Source of the DNA: Bufo bufo
Lineage: Eukaryota; Chordata; Amphibia; Anura; Bufonidae
Direction: 5' to 3'
DNA length: 64,000 nucleotides
Assembly: GCF_905171765.1 (NCBI RefSeq)
Contig: NC_053392.1
Coordinates: forward strand, 106,504,220-106,568,219
The position numbers and the translations under genes are program-made. The notes under the pieces were generated by a model, which was not told where the DNA came from, ran no database searches, and saw nothing but the letters and a program-made list of their open reading frames with translations. Shown in pieces: positions 21,880 to 33,444 of the stretch (positions are counted from its first letter, which is position 1; each line of letters opens with the position of its first letter).

Positions 21880-22295
21880 AGGGTTTTTTTGCCATCCGGC
21901 ACATTTATGGCATGTTGACAGGGTATACTTATAAATGCCCAAAGATACAAATCCCACCTCTGGGAGCTGCACCTCCCTCAAGAACTGGGCCCTGAAATGA
22001 ATGAAGAGCAAGCCGGACATTCGTGGCCATTCCTCCCTTCACGTTCTCCAGTCTCCTTCCAAGTCCGGCATGCGTGATGACATCACCGCATTGCGCCTGC
22101 TGCTGGGGAGAGCTGCGGCCGGTGGATGGAGGACGGCTCCCAGCTTCACCATAGCATTCAACTGTATCATATGTCATCAGGACCCAGATACCATTGATAT
22201 CGGTACATACTCAGGGCCGGGACAAGGTATTTTGGTGCCCTAGGCAGAATAGGCAAATGGCGCCCCATTGTAGAATAAATAAAAAAAATACCTTA
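21880..22295. other. MITE remnants
   Basis: Holds the unpaired T2 start at 21876 and, at 22211, a hAT-like left end (CAGGGCCGGGACAAGG) that is cut by the MITE at 22296. No gene seen. Confidence 0.45.
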
Positions 22296-22781
22296 GGCTA
22301 CTTTCACACTGCCGTTTCTGGGTCCGCCTGTGAGATCCGTTTTGAGGCTCTCACAAGCGGCCCAAAACGTATCAGTTCAGCCCCAATGCATTCTGAATGG
22401 ATAAGTATCCGTTCAGAATGCATCAGTTTGGTTCCGTTTCGCCTCCATTCCGCTCTGGAGGCGGACACCAAAACGCTGCTTGCAGCGTTTTGATGTCCGT
22501 CTGATGAAACTGAGCCAAACGGATCCGTCCTGACTTACAATGTAAGTCAATGGGGACGGATCCGTTTTTACTGACACAATATGGTGCAATTGAAAACGGA
22601 TCCGCCTCCCATTGACTTTCAATGTAAGTCAAAACGGATCATTTGCATTATTGATCCGTTATGTTCATGGGAATGCAAACGGATCCGTTCTGAACGGATA
22701 CAAGGGTTTGCATTATCGGTGCGGATCCGTCTGTGCAGATACCAGATGGATCGGCACCTAAACGCAGGTGTGAAAGTAGCC
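22296..22781. mobile_element. TTA-flanked inverted-repeat MITE (PIF/Harbinger-like)
   Basis: The ends GGCTACTTTCACACTGCCG and the complement of GGCTACTTTCACACCTGCG are flanked by TTA (22293-22295, 22782-22784). The interior is dense in ACGGATCCGT-type palindromic words. Same family as 39777-40273. Confidence 0.87.
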
Positions 22782-23079
22782 TTACTTGCTAATAAAATAA
22801 ATGTTAAAGCATTTTACAAAGGTCAGACACAGAATATAAAGTATTTAATCCAGTCAGTCACAACTGATGTAGCTGATTTGAGTCATTCACTTTTTCTTTT
22901 CCATTTGCCTCAGACCACCATGACATGTTCTCCCAAAGACTGCAGAGTTTCTTTGGTCAGTGGCGTCGCATCTGCGCCTGTGGGCCCAAAGATCCCTCTG
23001 TTAAAACACCAGTATTTTAACAGTTCTGCGGGGGCCTGTTAGACATTTTTCAGTGGGGCAAAGCCAAATAATACAGATC

Positions 23080-23756
23080 TCAACTGCTGCAGAACCTCAT
23101 AAGACATACATCAGCTGCTGCAGAGCATAACAATAGACACCACAGCTGCTGCAGAACCTCATAATACACACCTCAGCTGCTGCTGAACATCAGAACACAC
23201 ACCTCAGCTGCTGCAGAGCATCATAATACACACCTCTGCTGCTGCAGAACATCATAATACACACCTCCGCTGCTGCAGAGCATCATAATACACACCTCCG
23301 CTGCTGCCGAACATCAGAACACACACCTCAGCTGCTGCAGAACATCAGAACACACACCTCTTCTGCTGCAAAATATCATAATACACACTTTACCTGCAGC
23401 AGAACATCACAACACACACCTCAGCTGCTGCAGAACATCATAACACTCACATCAGCTGCTGCAGAGCATAATAATACACACCAGCTGCTGCAGAACCTCA
23501 TAATACACACCTCCGTTGCTGCAAAACATCAGAACACACACCTCAGCTGCTGCAGAACATCATAACACTCACATCAGCTGCTGCAGAATATAACAATAGA
23601 CACCAGCTGCTGCAGAAACTCATAATACACACCTCCGTTGCTGCAGAACATCAGAACACACACCTCAGCTGCTGAAGAGCATCATAATACATACCTCTTC
23701 TGCTGCAAAATGTCATAATACACACCTTAGGTGCTGAAGAACATAATAATATACAC
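23080..23756. repeat. minisatellite, ~30-bp units
   Basis: About twenty tandem units of the type CAGCTGCTGCAGAACATC followed by AGAACACACACCT or ATAATACACACCT. Units vary in the ATAATACAC and AGAACACAC words. No frame is maintained. Confidence 0.9.
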
Positions 23757-24295
23757 CATAGGGCGGATTCTTATAAGCCTTATAAATTCCGTTATAGGGT
23801 TCTGTTATAACGGATGCCAAACGGAGGCCTTTAAGAGGCATTCTGTTTTAATCCATCCTAATACATGTCTATGGGCCCAAATAACGGTTCAGTTTTGTTC
23901 CGTTATACATAATGAAAAAAAAGGACTTTTTTCCATCATTCATAACGGAACAAAACAGGCATTGGTAGCTATTAGTAAAATATAGCAATACAGGCCACCA
24001 GGTGGCAGCACTGTATTGGTATATTGGAAATGAAGTGTCAATCTAATGACTGCCAGTTATAGCCACCCAGGGTAACTTAAAAAAAGTAAAAAAAAAAAAT
24101 ATAAAAAATATATAAAAGTTCAAATGCACATCATAGGTCTCGCCACATGCAAAAATGCCTGTACTATTAAAATATAATAATTTTTATCCCATGCAGCGAA
24201 TGGCGTAATGGAAAACAAAAAAATAAATAAAAAAGGATTGCCCTGCAAAAAATGAGCCCTCACACAGCTCCGTACACATACCTACAAAAAAGTTA
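23757..24295. other. MITE-like remnants, no gene
   Basis: 23760-23960 contains paired CCGTTATA / TATAACGG words typical of a degenerate inverted-repeat MITE. 24061-24260 is AT-rich (AAAAAATATATAAAAG) and resembles a dispersed frog repeat. Boundaries could not be fixed. Confidence 0.4.
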
Positions 24296-24605
24296 GGGCT
24301 GTTTTACACGAGCGGATGCCGTGCGTGGCATCCGCTCCGTGAAAGAGTGCCAAGACCCGATGCAGACTGCAGAAGCACGGAGCAGTAACATGATTGATAA
24401 TGCTCCGTGCCTCTCTGTGATCTCTTTACTACAAAATCACAGGGTCAACTTTATCTCACTGTGATTTTGTAGTAAAAAGATCACAGAGAGGCACGGAGCA
24501 TTATCAATTATGTTACTGCTCCGTGTCTCTGCAGTCTGCATCGGGTCTTGGCACTCTTTCACGGAGCGGATGCCACGCACGGCATCCGCTCGTGTGAAAC
24601 AGCCC
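24296..24605. mobile_element. near-perfect palindromic MITE, TTA-flanked
   Basis: 310 bp, arms of about 150 bp folding at ~24450. The ends are GGGCTGTTTTACACGAGCGG and the complement of GGGCTGTTTCACACGAGCGG. TTA at 24293-24295 and 24606-24608. The high arm identity suggests a recent insertion. Confidence 0.9.
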
Positions 24606-24941
24606 TTATAGGCGTCAGAATATGGTGACTTCCATGATAAATGCCATTTCCTGAAGTGAGACAACCACTTTAAACTGGCAGTGTACAGCACAATTTGTCC
24701 TGCAAAACTATAGATTTTATATAGTAAAATGACCCCTAACCTCAATAAAGGGTAAAAAAAGAACTAAAGGTTTTATTCGTAATCCCCAATTTAGCTGCAT
24801 CATGGAGTTAAATAAATGAAAAAGAATAAGAGCTCATGCACACGACTGTCCACAAATAGCGGATCTGCAAAACACGGATAGTGGCCGTGTGCGTTCTGCA
24901 TTTTGCGGAAAGAACTAAATATGATCTTATGAGTACGGAAC

Positions 24942-25209
24942 TAGTGTTGGGCGAACACTAATTTTACCCGAGCATCGCGATGCTCGGCAAATCGCGGTGT
25001 TCGGCCAAATACCGCGTATGCTCAAACGCGATGCTCGAGTCTCCTCCCCGCACGTTTGTTGGCTGCTACGCAGCCAATAAACGTGCAGGTAAGTACTGCC
25101 ATTCACTGTAATGCCGTAGCCATGTTGGCTACTGGCATTACAGTGATTGGCTGGCCAGAACGCGTCATCGAATGCCATATAGCACCTGATGACACGTGTT
25201 CGGCTCAGT
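24942..25209. mobile_element. hAT-like MITE (TAGTGTTGGGCGAAC type)
   Basis: Begins TAGTGTTGGGCGAACAC and ends with the approximate complement GTGTTCGGCTCAGTGTTA. Palindromic GAGCATCGCGATGCTC lies near the left end. A target duplication was not found, so the limits are tentative. Confidence 0.5.
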
Positions 25210-25214
25210 GTTAG

Positions 25215-25402
25215 GGTACTTTCACACTAGCGGCAGTGGACTCCGGCAGGCTGTTCCAGCGGGTGAACAGCCTGTCGGATCCATCCTGCTGCTAGTTCAC
25301 GTGTGCCCCCGGACTGCCGCGCCGTCCCCATTGACTATAATAGGGGCGGAGTTCCGGCGGCAGCACGGCAGCGCACGCCGAGAGGCAGCCGGACTAAAAG
25401 TA
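25215..25402. mobile_element. truncated TTA-type MITE
   Basis: Starts GGTACTTTCACACTAGCGGC next to a TTA and shares GGCAGGCTGTTC and GTCCCCATT words with the intact copy at 62611-62890. The right end is missing. Confidence 0.55.
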
Positions 25403-25515
25403 CTGCATGCAAGGACTGGAGAGGTATATATAATACACAAAGTAAGCGGGTTAGATAGGAAACAAGGGCAACAGTCAAGGAATAGAATAGAAGGGACGGA
25501 ATACGGAGATAGATA

Positions 25516-25881
25516 CAGGTGAAATTCGAAAAATTAGAATATCGTGCAAAGTTCATTTATTTCAGTAATGCAACTTAAAAGGTGAAACTAACATATGAGA
25601 GACTCATTACATGCAAAGCGAGATATTTCAGGCCTTTATTTGTTATAATTTGGATAATTATGGCTTAAAGTTTATGAAACCCCACAGTCACTATATCAGG
25701 TACCCTTTGCTCAGAGGATATGGATTAATTAGCTGTCTAGAGTCTGACACTTTGAGCCTAGAATATTGAACCTTTTTCACAAAATTAAAATTTTAAGCTG
25801 CATCAATGCGATTCCTTTTAATTTGCATTACTGAAATAAATGGACTTTTGCACGATGTTCTAATTTTTCAAGTTTCACCTG
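25516..25881. mobile_element. Tc1/mariner-type MITE
   Basis: 366 bp with long inverted ends (left CAGGTGAAATTCGAAAAATT, right AATTTTTCAAGTTTCACCTG). The similarity continues through GTGCAAAGTTCATTTATTTC. TA is at 25514-25515 and 25882-25883. It is a deletion derivative without a transposase. Confidence 0.9.
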
Positions 25882-25986
25882 TAGATATCTCTAATTCCCG
25901 ATAAGCAAAATTCCCTTCATCAGTAAGTGCCTTGTGTTAACTTTCTCCACATGATAAATGTAATTTACTGAAGTGAGACAACCCCT

Positions 25987-27263
25987 TTAAAGGGGTGCTC
26001 TGGGTGTTTAATTTTGATGACCTATCTTCAGGATAGGTCATCAATATCAGATCGACAGAGGTCTGACACCTGGCACCCCCGCTGATCAGATGTATGAGGA
26101 GATGCGTGCGCACTATGCATGTGCCATCTCTCTTCCTGTTCGCTGCTGCTATGTCTGTGGCAAGCAGGAAGAGAGACGGCATGTGCATGTGCAGCGTGCG
26201 CAGGGTATTGTCACAGGGCCCTTCAAAGGTGTTATAACGCACGTCCCAGTTTAGGAATGCCAGAGTGGTGTAATGTCTCGGCATGGTAGTGGTAATAGTG
26301 TCAACGGTGTCTCCTACCTAGGTACGGCTGGACTCCTGGATCCTGGCTCACTTGCAATATATTGAGTGTAGTGCTAGTAGGAATAATAGAGGGATTTTGC
26401 AGGAGTAATTGAGATCCAGACCCTTGTTAAAGTTCAAACTTGTCTTTACTGATTGTAACTTTCATTCAAGCAAGATACAACTTTAGTCTTTGGTCCCAGC
26501 AGGTATTGGCAATGGTTGGCAGGAATTTCTCTTCTGCTCTATCAACCTGGAGCTTGCAGGAAAAGACATCTGCTTTGTAGCTCTATACTGTGGCAGGAAT
26601 TTGGCTTCTGCACTCTCTATCTTCTGCTGTATGGGGACTGACTAGCTGAGGAGGAATATGGTTTCTCCTGGGTCTCTGGACTTTACACACAGTTATCTTC
26701 TCAGGGAATGCTTTCTTCCTCGAACTGGGGGTTGTCTGCTGTTTCTGTCTTCCAGCTGAGGCTGCAGGGCTCAGGCTGGGGATTTGATCAATATCTCAGC
26801 TGAGACAAGATTCTGGCTTTCTTCTCTATCTCAGGGAGCTCCTAACATGCACACCCTATCCCTAGCAGGGGGTGGGCTACACTCACTCTAACTTTCTTCT
26901 CTCCCCATGCTGCAGGATATGGGCACAGACCACTCTTCTCACGGAGGGGGAGCTAAGCTGGAACTATTCCAACTTAGAAATACTAAACTGAACCTAAGTC
27001 CTTACTAACACATTGCTGCCACCTGCTGGTGAACATGGAAAATTACAACAATAATTTACATTTAACATGGTTTATAATGCACAGTTGTGAGGATATAATG
27101 TAAAATTAAATCAGATGACAAGGTTAATGCTCTTAGGAGATTGTAGCGGGGTAAAAGAGTTTAGTAACACAACTCTGGGGGTGGTGTTACACATGCCTTC
27201 CCTTCAAACAGCTGATTGTGAGGTTAGGTCATCAATATAAAAAAGCCCGGAAAACCCCTTTAA
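25987..27263. mobile_element. T2/Kolobok-type MITE containing a solo LTR
   Basis: TTAA at 25987-25990 and 27260-27263. Left end AGGGGTGCTCTGGG with GATGACCTATC..ATCAATAT, right end GTCATCAATAT..CCCGGAAAACCCCTT. The same T2 subfamily words (GATGACCTATCTTCAGGATA) recur at 35340, 46370, 56030 and 60080. The LTR at 26209-27191 separates the halves. Confidence 0.7.
26209..27191. repeat. solo LTR-like sequence
   Basis: Begins TGTCACAGGGCCC and ends GGTGGTGTTACA. The middle words (GGTCCCAGCAGG, TGCTGCCACCTGCTGG) and the end (GTAGCGGGG...GTTACA) match the interrupted LTR at 28062-30492, so both belong to one LTR family. No clear target duplication was found, so the exact limits are tentative. Confidence 0.6.
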
Positions 27264-28061
27264 GCACCTGAACATAAAGAAAAAGAAACCGCATCAGTCC
27301 GTGGTCCGACTGCTGCTCCGTTCCCTGTCGCTTTTGTTCCCCGCAGGACGAGGACCAGCTTGATCCAGTGTCCGATGCAGCTAATCACAGACCTTAGCAG
27401 TCACAAAAGTTTGTACGCTATGTTACAGCAGTGATAAAAAGTGACTGGGAATGAAGCAGCAGTGGGAACAGGCATTTTTTTTTATGTTCAGGGGAACATG
27501 TCCAGACATCCCCTTTAATAAGGGATATGGACGAGGTTATTTGACCAGTAAGTAAAAAACTGATTTTATATCCCTAGTAGTGTTGAACGAATCAAACCTG
27601 ATGAAGTGGACTTCGATCCGAATTTCAGGGAAAATTCCATTCACCACAAAGCTGTATTTCCTCGTGCTTCATGGGTAACGAATCCATTTTCCCTTAATTG
27701 TGATAAAAAAAAAATCATACCTCATCCATTTGAGTGCGAAGAGCTGGCCTCTGCCATTGTAATTGAAGGTGCTGCACGAAATCCTGTGTATAGTGACATA
27801 TCACTTCATCACACCAGCTGATGTGACGACATCATCATGGGCCATGCAAGATTTTGCATTAGATCTTCAATCAAGATAGCGGTGGCCAGCAAGTCGCGAG
27901 CAAATGGATGAGGTAAGTTTGATAGAATTTTAATTTTTTGTTATTAATATCAAATGCCGCGATCATCTATGAACACGGCATCTGAGGGGTACAATGACGG
28001 GGAGCAGCTCAATCGCCGCTCCCTGTCATTGCACCCACTACTTACAAAGAAAAGCGCTTTG
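27264..28061. other. intergenic with hAT-like remnant
   Basis: A hAT-like start (TAGTGTTGAACGAATC) lies near 27567, and downstream sequence to ~28030 looks like its interior. The right end is missing, apparently lost at the next LTR. No gene seen. Confidence 0.45.
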
Positions 28062-28593
28062 TGTACGGGGCAAAGGGTCCCTTTAAGAAATATTCGTGAC
28101 GCCAGTTGCAGTGAAGCAACAAGTGGACAGAGTCCCTTTAAGAAATGGTGTTGGTGGTGGTACCCAGGTGTAGGAATGGCTGAGTGTATAGGGTGGCCTA
28201 CAATGTCCCTTACTGTTTTGTATGTGTTACGGTGCTCCTACCTGGATATGCTGGACCCCAGGCGTTGTCTTCTGAAGCAGCAAATAAGGGGGCTAGTTAA
28301 CTTGGGGATGAAGAATAAATTGAGTCCAGACCTTGTGATGAAGTTCAATAACAGCTTTACCTGGCATATACATTCTCCAAAATGGTTTACAGACTTTGTC
28401 TTGGTCCCAGCAGGCTTTAGCATTAAACTCTGGCAGGCAAACTCATTTCTGCTACATCTGTTGCTTTCAGACTCTGCTATACTGACAGGCTTGCTTTATA
28501 TTTAGCTTCTTCTTTGTGCTGCAACTTCTTTCTTTGTAATCTGTCTCTTAATTAGGCCATAGAAATCTCCTCCTGGCTCCTGAGGCTCTAAAC

Positions 28594-28740
28594 CAGGCAT
28601 CCTCAAACTTCAGCCCTCCAGCTGTTGTAAAACTACAACTCCCACAATGCCTTGCTGTAGGCTGATACCTGTAGGCTGTTCGGGTATGCTGGGAGTTGTA
28701 GTTTTGCCACAGCTGGAGGGCCGCAGTTTGAGAATGCCTG
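28594..28740. mobile_element. palindromic hAT MITE with 8-bp TSD
   Basis: 147 bp with inverted ends CAGGCATCCTCAAACT and AGTTTGAGAATGCCTG. The identical flanks CTCTAAAC (28586-28593, 28741-28748) form an 8-bp hAT duplication. Inner AACTACAACTCCCA and TGGGAGTTGTAGTT pair as well. Confidence 0.93.
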
Positions 28741-28888
28741 CTCTAAACGGTGGCCTCCATATCCAGCAGAGCTGAAGGTGCTCTGGCTGGCTTGGCTTTG
28801 CTTGTCCTGGGCATGTCCAGCAGAAACTGGTCCCCACCCTTCCTGCAGGATGTGAGACTGGCCCACTCCTCCACAGAGGGGGCCCCCC

Positions 28889-30264
28889 CATGGGTGTAGG
28901 AACCCCCAAAAATCTGGGGGGGACAGCATTTTTGCTCGCCGGGTATATTCTTATTCAGTAAACTGCGAGTTGTTTATATCGTTAAATTTTAAGTGTGTGT
29001 GTGAACCCCCCCCACACTTACAGTTCTGAAGACTCAGGGGTGCTGGCTGGCTTGGCCGGGCAGAAGGAGTGTGGGAGACTGTGAGGCCTTTTTCTCCAAG
29101 CTGCTCCGGATCAGTGCTCTGGGCAGCTGGGCTCCGGGCTGGAAGTGGGCACAATAAGAAAAAAATATTTTTCATTACGCCTCAGGTCAGACCACCAATC
29201 AGACCCCCACTGTTAATCAGACCTCAGCTAACAGCCCCAATAAGATCCCCAATGTTAATAAGACCTCAGATCACACCTCAGCTCAGACCCCAATATGAAT
29301 GACCCCCAATCAGACCCCAGATAAGAGCCCCAGTGCCTCTCATCAGCCCCCCAGTGCCTCTCATCAGCCGGTAATGACAGCCCCCCCAATCATGTGCCAG
29401 TAATGACAGCCCCCCCAATCATGTGCCAGTAATAACAGCCCCCCCAATCATGTGCCAGTAATAACAGCCCCCCCAATCATGTGCCAGTAATAACAGCCCC
29501 CCCAATCATGTGCCAGTAATAACACCCCCCAATCATGTGCCAGTAATAACAGCCCCCCCAATCAAGTGGCAGTAATAGCCCCCCCAATCAAGTGGCAGTA
29601 ATAGCCCCCCCAATCAAGTGGCAGTAATAGCCCCCCCAATCAAGTGCCAGTGATAGCCCCCCCAATCAAGTGCCAGTAATAGTCCCCCAATCAAGTGCCA
29701 GTAATAGCCCCCCCAATCAAGTGCCAGTAATAGCCCCCCCAATCAAGTGCCAGTAATAGCCCCCCCAATCAAGTGCCAGTAATAGCCCCCCCAATCAAGT
29801 GCCAGTAATAGCCCCCCCAATCAAGTGCCAGTAATAGCCCCCCCCCCAATCAAGTGCCAGTAAAACAAAGTGTTGTATATATAAAAAATAAAAAATTAAC
29901 ACTTATACTTACCTCTTTGGAGCGATGCGATGCAGGCCTCTTCCAGCCTGTCACTGTGTCCCGACTCCAGCGCTGTACGGCCTAGTAGTGCCGGCAGCCT
30001 ATCAGAGGAACAGGAAAGGGACACACCTCCCTGCCCTGCTCCTCCTCAGCCTTCTGTTTGCATCGCTGTCCTGAGGACGGCAATACAAACAGATCACTAT
30101 GGAGATGAGCGCTTCGCTTCCACAATGGAAGCGCTCATCTCAGTGCCTGCCCAGCCGCCGCCGCACACATTGCCCCGCTGCCGCTGGGGGGGATTTGACC
30201 ATACCTGTCCCCCCCGCATTATTTCCTGGGGGGGATCCCTTCCCCCCCGCTTCCTACGCCCATG
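28889..30264. mobile_element. hAT-like non-autonomous element with minisatellite interior
   Basis: Inverted ends CATGGGTGTAGGAA and TTCCTACGCCCATG. The flanks are G/C homopolymers, so a target duplication cannot be resolved. The right-hand interior (29920-30180) is the reverse complement of the left interior of 37536-39560 (GAGATGAGCGCTTC, GAAGCGCTCATCTC, CAGGCCTCTTCCAG), although the two elements have different terminal repeats. Confidence 0.7.
29366..29866. repeat. minisatellite, ~26-bp AATCAAGTGCCAGTAATAGC units
   Basis: Nearly uniform tandem units joined by runs of 6-9 C. Early units read AATCATGTGCCAGTAATAAC and later units AATCAAGTGCCAGTAATAGC. The array is the reverse-complement relative of the GGGGGGCTGTTATTACTGGC array at 37869-38826. 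Confidence 0.95.
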
Positions 30265-30604
30265 GGGGGGGGGGTTAGAATGGAATGGAAAGCTCCATTC
30301 TATGTAACTATAGCTATGCCTTGTTTGCTGCCACCTGCTGGAGAACCAGGCACATTTCACGTGAACATAACAGTTGCAAGATAGGAAATGCACAGTGTTT
30401 GGACCTGGAATAAATACACATGATGACATGAGGTTAACCAGTAAAGACAGTAGCGGGGTGCAGAAGTGGTAATGCCAGTCTAGGGCGTTACAACTGCAGA
30501 AACTGATAATGCCCCTGAAAATACTAGTACCACACAGATAGTGCGCCCTTCAATAAATATTGGCACACAGTGTCCTAAAAAATAACTGCACCCAGCAAAT
30601 AGTG

Positions 30605-31295
30605 TGTGACGGTCACGGACACTACACACAGGGGGAGGATAGTGACCACTGCGCTCCACCCTCACCCCTGGCCCTGCCTACTTGCCTCGCAAGTCCTAAT
30701 GACAGGGGACAACTAGACGGCAGTCCCTAAATTAGGATACGTGCTGGGAAGACAGACAAGACAAATAACGGAATGTGAACAGACCGGGTCAGAACCAAAA
30801 GAGAGCTACGCAGTACAAAGGGTTAAGCAAAGAATGGTCAGGAGAAGCCGGGGTCAAATACCAGGATAGTAGAGAAGTACCAGAGGAGTCCGCAAAGAGT
30901 AGTCAGGTGGGAGCCGAGGTCACAATACCAGGAGGGATGTGCAGTACTGGAGGAGCAGGCAAAGGATCGTCAGGGAACAGGATCAGGTAAGTAATCAGTA
31001 GTCCAACAAATAGCCAGGAACCTAGAATTAACAGGCAACCTGTGGCCAGCAGGCTGCCTGTATTTATAGTGGGGTCTGAGGGTCATGTGACGTGGCCAGC
31101 GTCACATGACCGACAGACAGACAAGTCGAGCACCGAGTGATCAGCTCGGCGCTCAAGGCAGACCTAGGAGCAGGGAGCCTCCCAGCTAGCAAAGCCGCCC
31201 TGGGAACGAGGCCAAACACAGATCCTCGCTCCCGAAGCTAAGCAGCAGGTCCGTGGCTGATGGGAGACCAAGTGCACCTTTGGCGCCCCGTGACA
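30605..31295 (-). repeat. solo LTR with 5-bp TSD
   Basis: On the plus strand TGTGACGGTCACGGACAC to CGCCCCGTGACA, 691 bp, flanked by identical TAGTG (30600-30604, 31296-31300). The minus strand carries a TATA motif (complement of GTATTTATAG near 31070), so transcription probably ran leftwards. A solo LTR forms by recombination between the two LTRs of a full element. It is likely of gypsy type. Confidence 0.85.
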
Positions 31296-31329
31296 TAGTG
31301 TCCCTGACACTGGTGTAAACATAATGTCT

Positions 31330-32130
31330 CCCAAAAATAATTGTGCTAAGCTAATACTTTGCCAGATTGTAATGTATTAGTGCTTTCATAAGTCTCACCA
31401 ATAGTTATAATTCTCTCCAGAGTGCATTTCATTGTAACAGGGCTCCCAATAGTAATAATGTCCCCAATTATTCCCCTAGAAACAAAAAATGTCCCCATAG
31501 TGCCCATACTAGTAATCATGTTCCTTATAGTCTCCCAGTAGTAATAAGGCCTACCAAGTATGTAACCCAACATCATATATATGACACTTATAATGCCACC
31601 TTATAATGTGTCAGTACAAAAATACCACCTCATAATGTGTCAGTAGAAAAAAATCCCCCTTATAATGTGTGTCACTAGAGTAATAGCCCCCTATAATGTG
31701 TCAGTACAAAAATACCCCATAAAAATGTGAGTCAGTAGAATAAATGCCCCCTTATAATGTGTGCCTGCACAAAAATACCCCCACATAATGTGTCCGAGTA
31801 GAAAAAAAATATAATTTGTGCCAGTAGAAAAAATGTCACCTAAAATGTGGGCCAGTACAAAAAGTGCCCCTTATAATGTGTGCCTGTAAAAAAGGTCCCC
31901 TTCTGTGTGACAGGACAAAAATGCCCCCTTATAACGTGTGCCAGTACATAAGATACCCATTTTTAGTGCCCCCAGTAAAACCATTGTGCCCCCCAGTTAT
32001 AATAATGACCCTCCCAGGGCCCAACTACCAAGGAGAGACAACAAACTCAAATACTTACCTCCACGCTACTGTCAGAATGCAGTGCAGGACACTGGCCTCT
32101 TCCAATCTGTGACCTGAGCTGTATACTGCC
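31330..32130. repeat. degenerate tandem repeat of hAT-like interior
   Basis: Irregular units of TATAATGTGTGCCAGTA and CAAAAATGCCCCCT. The following TACTTACCTCCACGC..TGGCCTCTTCCA resembles the interiors at 29910 and 37800, which suggests a third, decayed member of that family. Ends were not found. Confidence 0.55.
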
Positions 32131-32142
32131 TGGCTAAAGCGC

Positions 32143-32176
32143 TATGATGATGATGATGATGATGATGATGACATCA
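32143..32176. repeat. microsatellite (GAT)n
   Basis: About ten GAT triplets followed by GACATCAT. Confidence 0.9.
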
Positions 32177-32666
32177 TTGTGCCACTTGCACTAGCCTTTG
32201 ATAGGCTTCAGGCCTAGTAGCTGTATTTTATCAGAGGTAACGGTGATACAGTTGAATATGGAGAGGATAGTAAACAAAAGAAAGTTATTACATTTCAATC
32301 ATGTGAACATCACTCATAATGCCATCAAGACGACCTGGACAAACAATGATAAATTATATAACTTACAGATATTACCTGGATATACTATACTGGTCAACTA
32401 CTTGTGAGCTACAAGCATCCTAGGCTATTTGCTGGTGTAAGAAACTAGCCCATGTGTTCACAATATCTTAGGCTAAGGGTGGCTAGTCAGACTATGGCCT
32501 CTTTCACAAGAGTAATATGGATTGTGTCTGTTCAGGGAAAAACTGATACTTTCTGCACGCAAGTTCAATCAGTATTTTTAGCGATTGTGTTCTATGTGTG
32601 TGTGTTTTTTTTCATGAGGATGTAATCAGTTTGATACGTTTTTCATGTGTGTGAAGAAAAACAGAA

Positions 32667-33345
32667 TGTTAGCCCAGCGGTCTGTGCAGGCGCTGCTGCT
32701 CCTACCTGTGGGCACGGGCGTCGGGCTCCCTCTTTTCCTCCTGCTGCCATGCGCCGTGCTGAAAAGCATTGGCAGCAGGTAGCCTAACTGTTGTATCTGT
32801 GCTCCATGCCAGAGCTTACTTACTGCTGGAGACCTGTACTGTTTGTTAGGACTTGCATGGGTGTCTCTCCTCCCTTGTGAGGCAGCACATACTTGCCCTC
32901 TATATCCCCATACTATGGCTAGATTGCAGGAAGGCTCCTGAGCAACTTGGTCACTAGCTTGTCTAGTTCCTAGTGTGAAGGTGTTTTTGGAGTTTCTGAT
33001 TTTATGTGTACTGGACCCTGCTTTTGGATTTATCGGATTTTGCTTGTTTTCCACCTGCCTCTGACCTTGGACTTCGTTTACGGACTTTGCTTGATCGCTG
33101 CCTGCCCTGACTTCGAACTTTGTGTCCACGTCCTTCCCCTCGGTGCTTGCACCGGTATCTCTGACTCCCTGGTCAGCTGCCACTGACTCAGGGACTGCTC
33201 TGGAGTGACACTTGGCAACTACCCTAACGGCCCAAGCCTATCCTCACCATCAGAGCCTCTATGAGGACCAGGTAGTTACTTAGTCACGCCCCTCCAGAGT
33301 ATAGCCGGTCAGTGGCAAAGTGGGTCTACACCCGCTTGTATAACA
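32667..33345 (+). repeat. 5' LTR of the second gypsy element
   Basis: TGTTAGCCCAGCGG to CCGCTTGTATAACA, 679 bp. A TATA-like CTATAT at 32899-32904 precedes CCTGAGCAA at 32937-32945 by about 35 bases. That word is complementary to TTGCTCAGG at 33348-33356 just inside the LTR. This is the same self-priming layout as in the 10988-17652 element. The Gag ATG follows at 33360. Confidence 0.8.
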
Positions 33346-33444
33346 GTTTGCTCAGGCCATGGACCCCGCTGATCTGAACCCTCCCAGTCTCACGAGTTAC
33401 ACGAGGAGATGGCCCAACAGCGTGAGCACCAGGATCAAATCCTG

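Larger units (their letters stand above)
28062..30492. repeat. solo LTR interrupted by two DNA elements
   Basis: Starts TGTACGGGGCAAAGGGTCCC and ends GTCTAGGGCGTTACA. It shares GGTCCCAGCAGG, TGCTGCCACCTGCTGG and GTAGCGGGG with the LTR at 26209-27191. It also shares TCGTGACGCCAGT with the LTRs of the 41073-45776 element. It is split by a hAT MITE (28594-28740) and a larger hAT-like element (28889-30264). Confidence 0.6.

Noticed and set aside
26209..27191. Target duplication for the solo LTR
   Set aside because: The flanks GGTAT and CATGC do not match. I could not confirm one and left the boundaries tentative.
29366..29866. Regular 26-bp array as a possible satellite centromere unit
   Set aside because: Only about 19 units, confined between the ends of one transposon.
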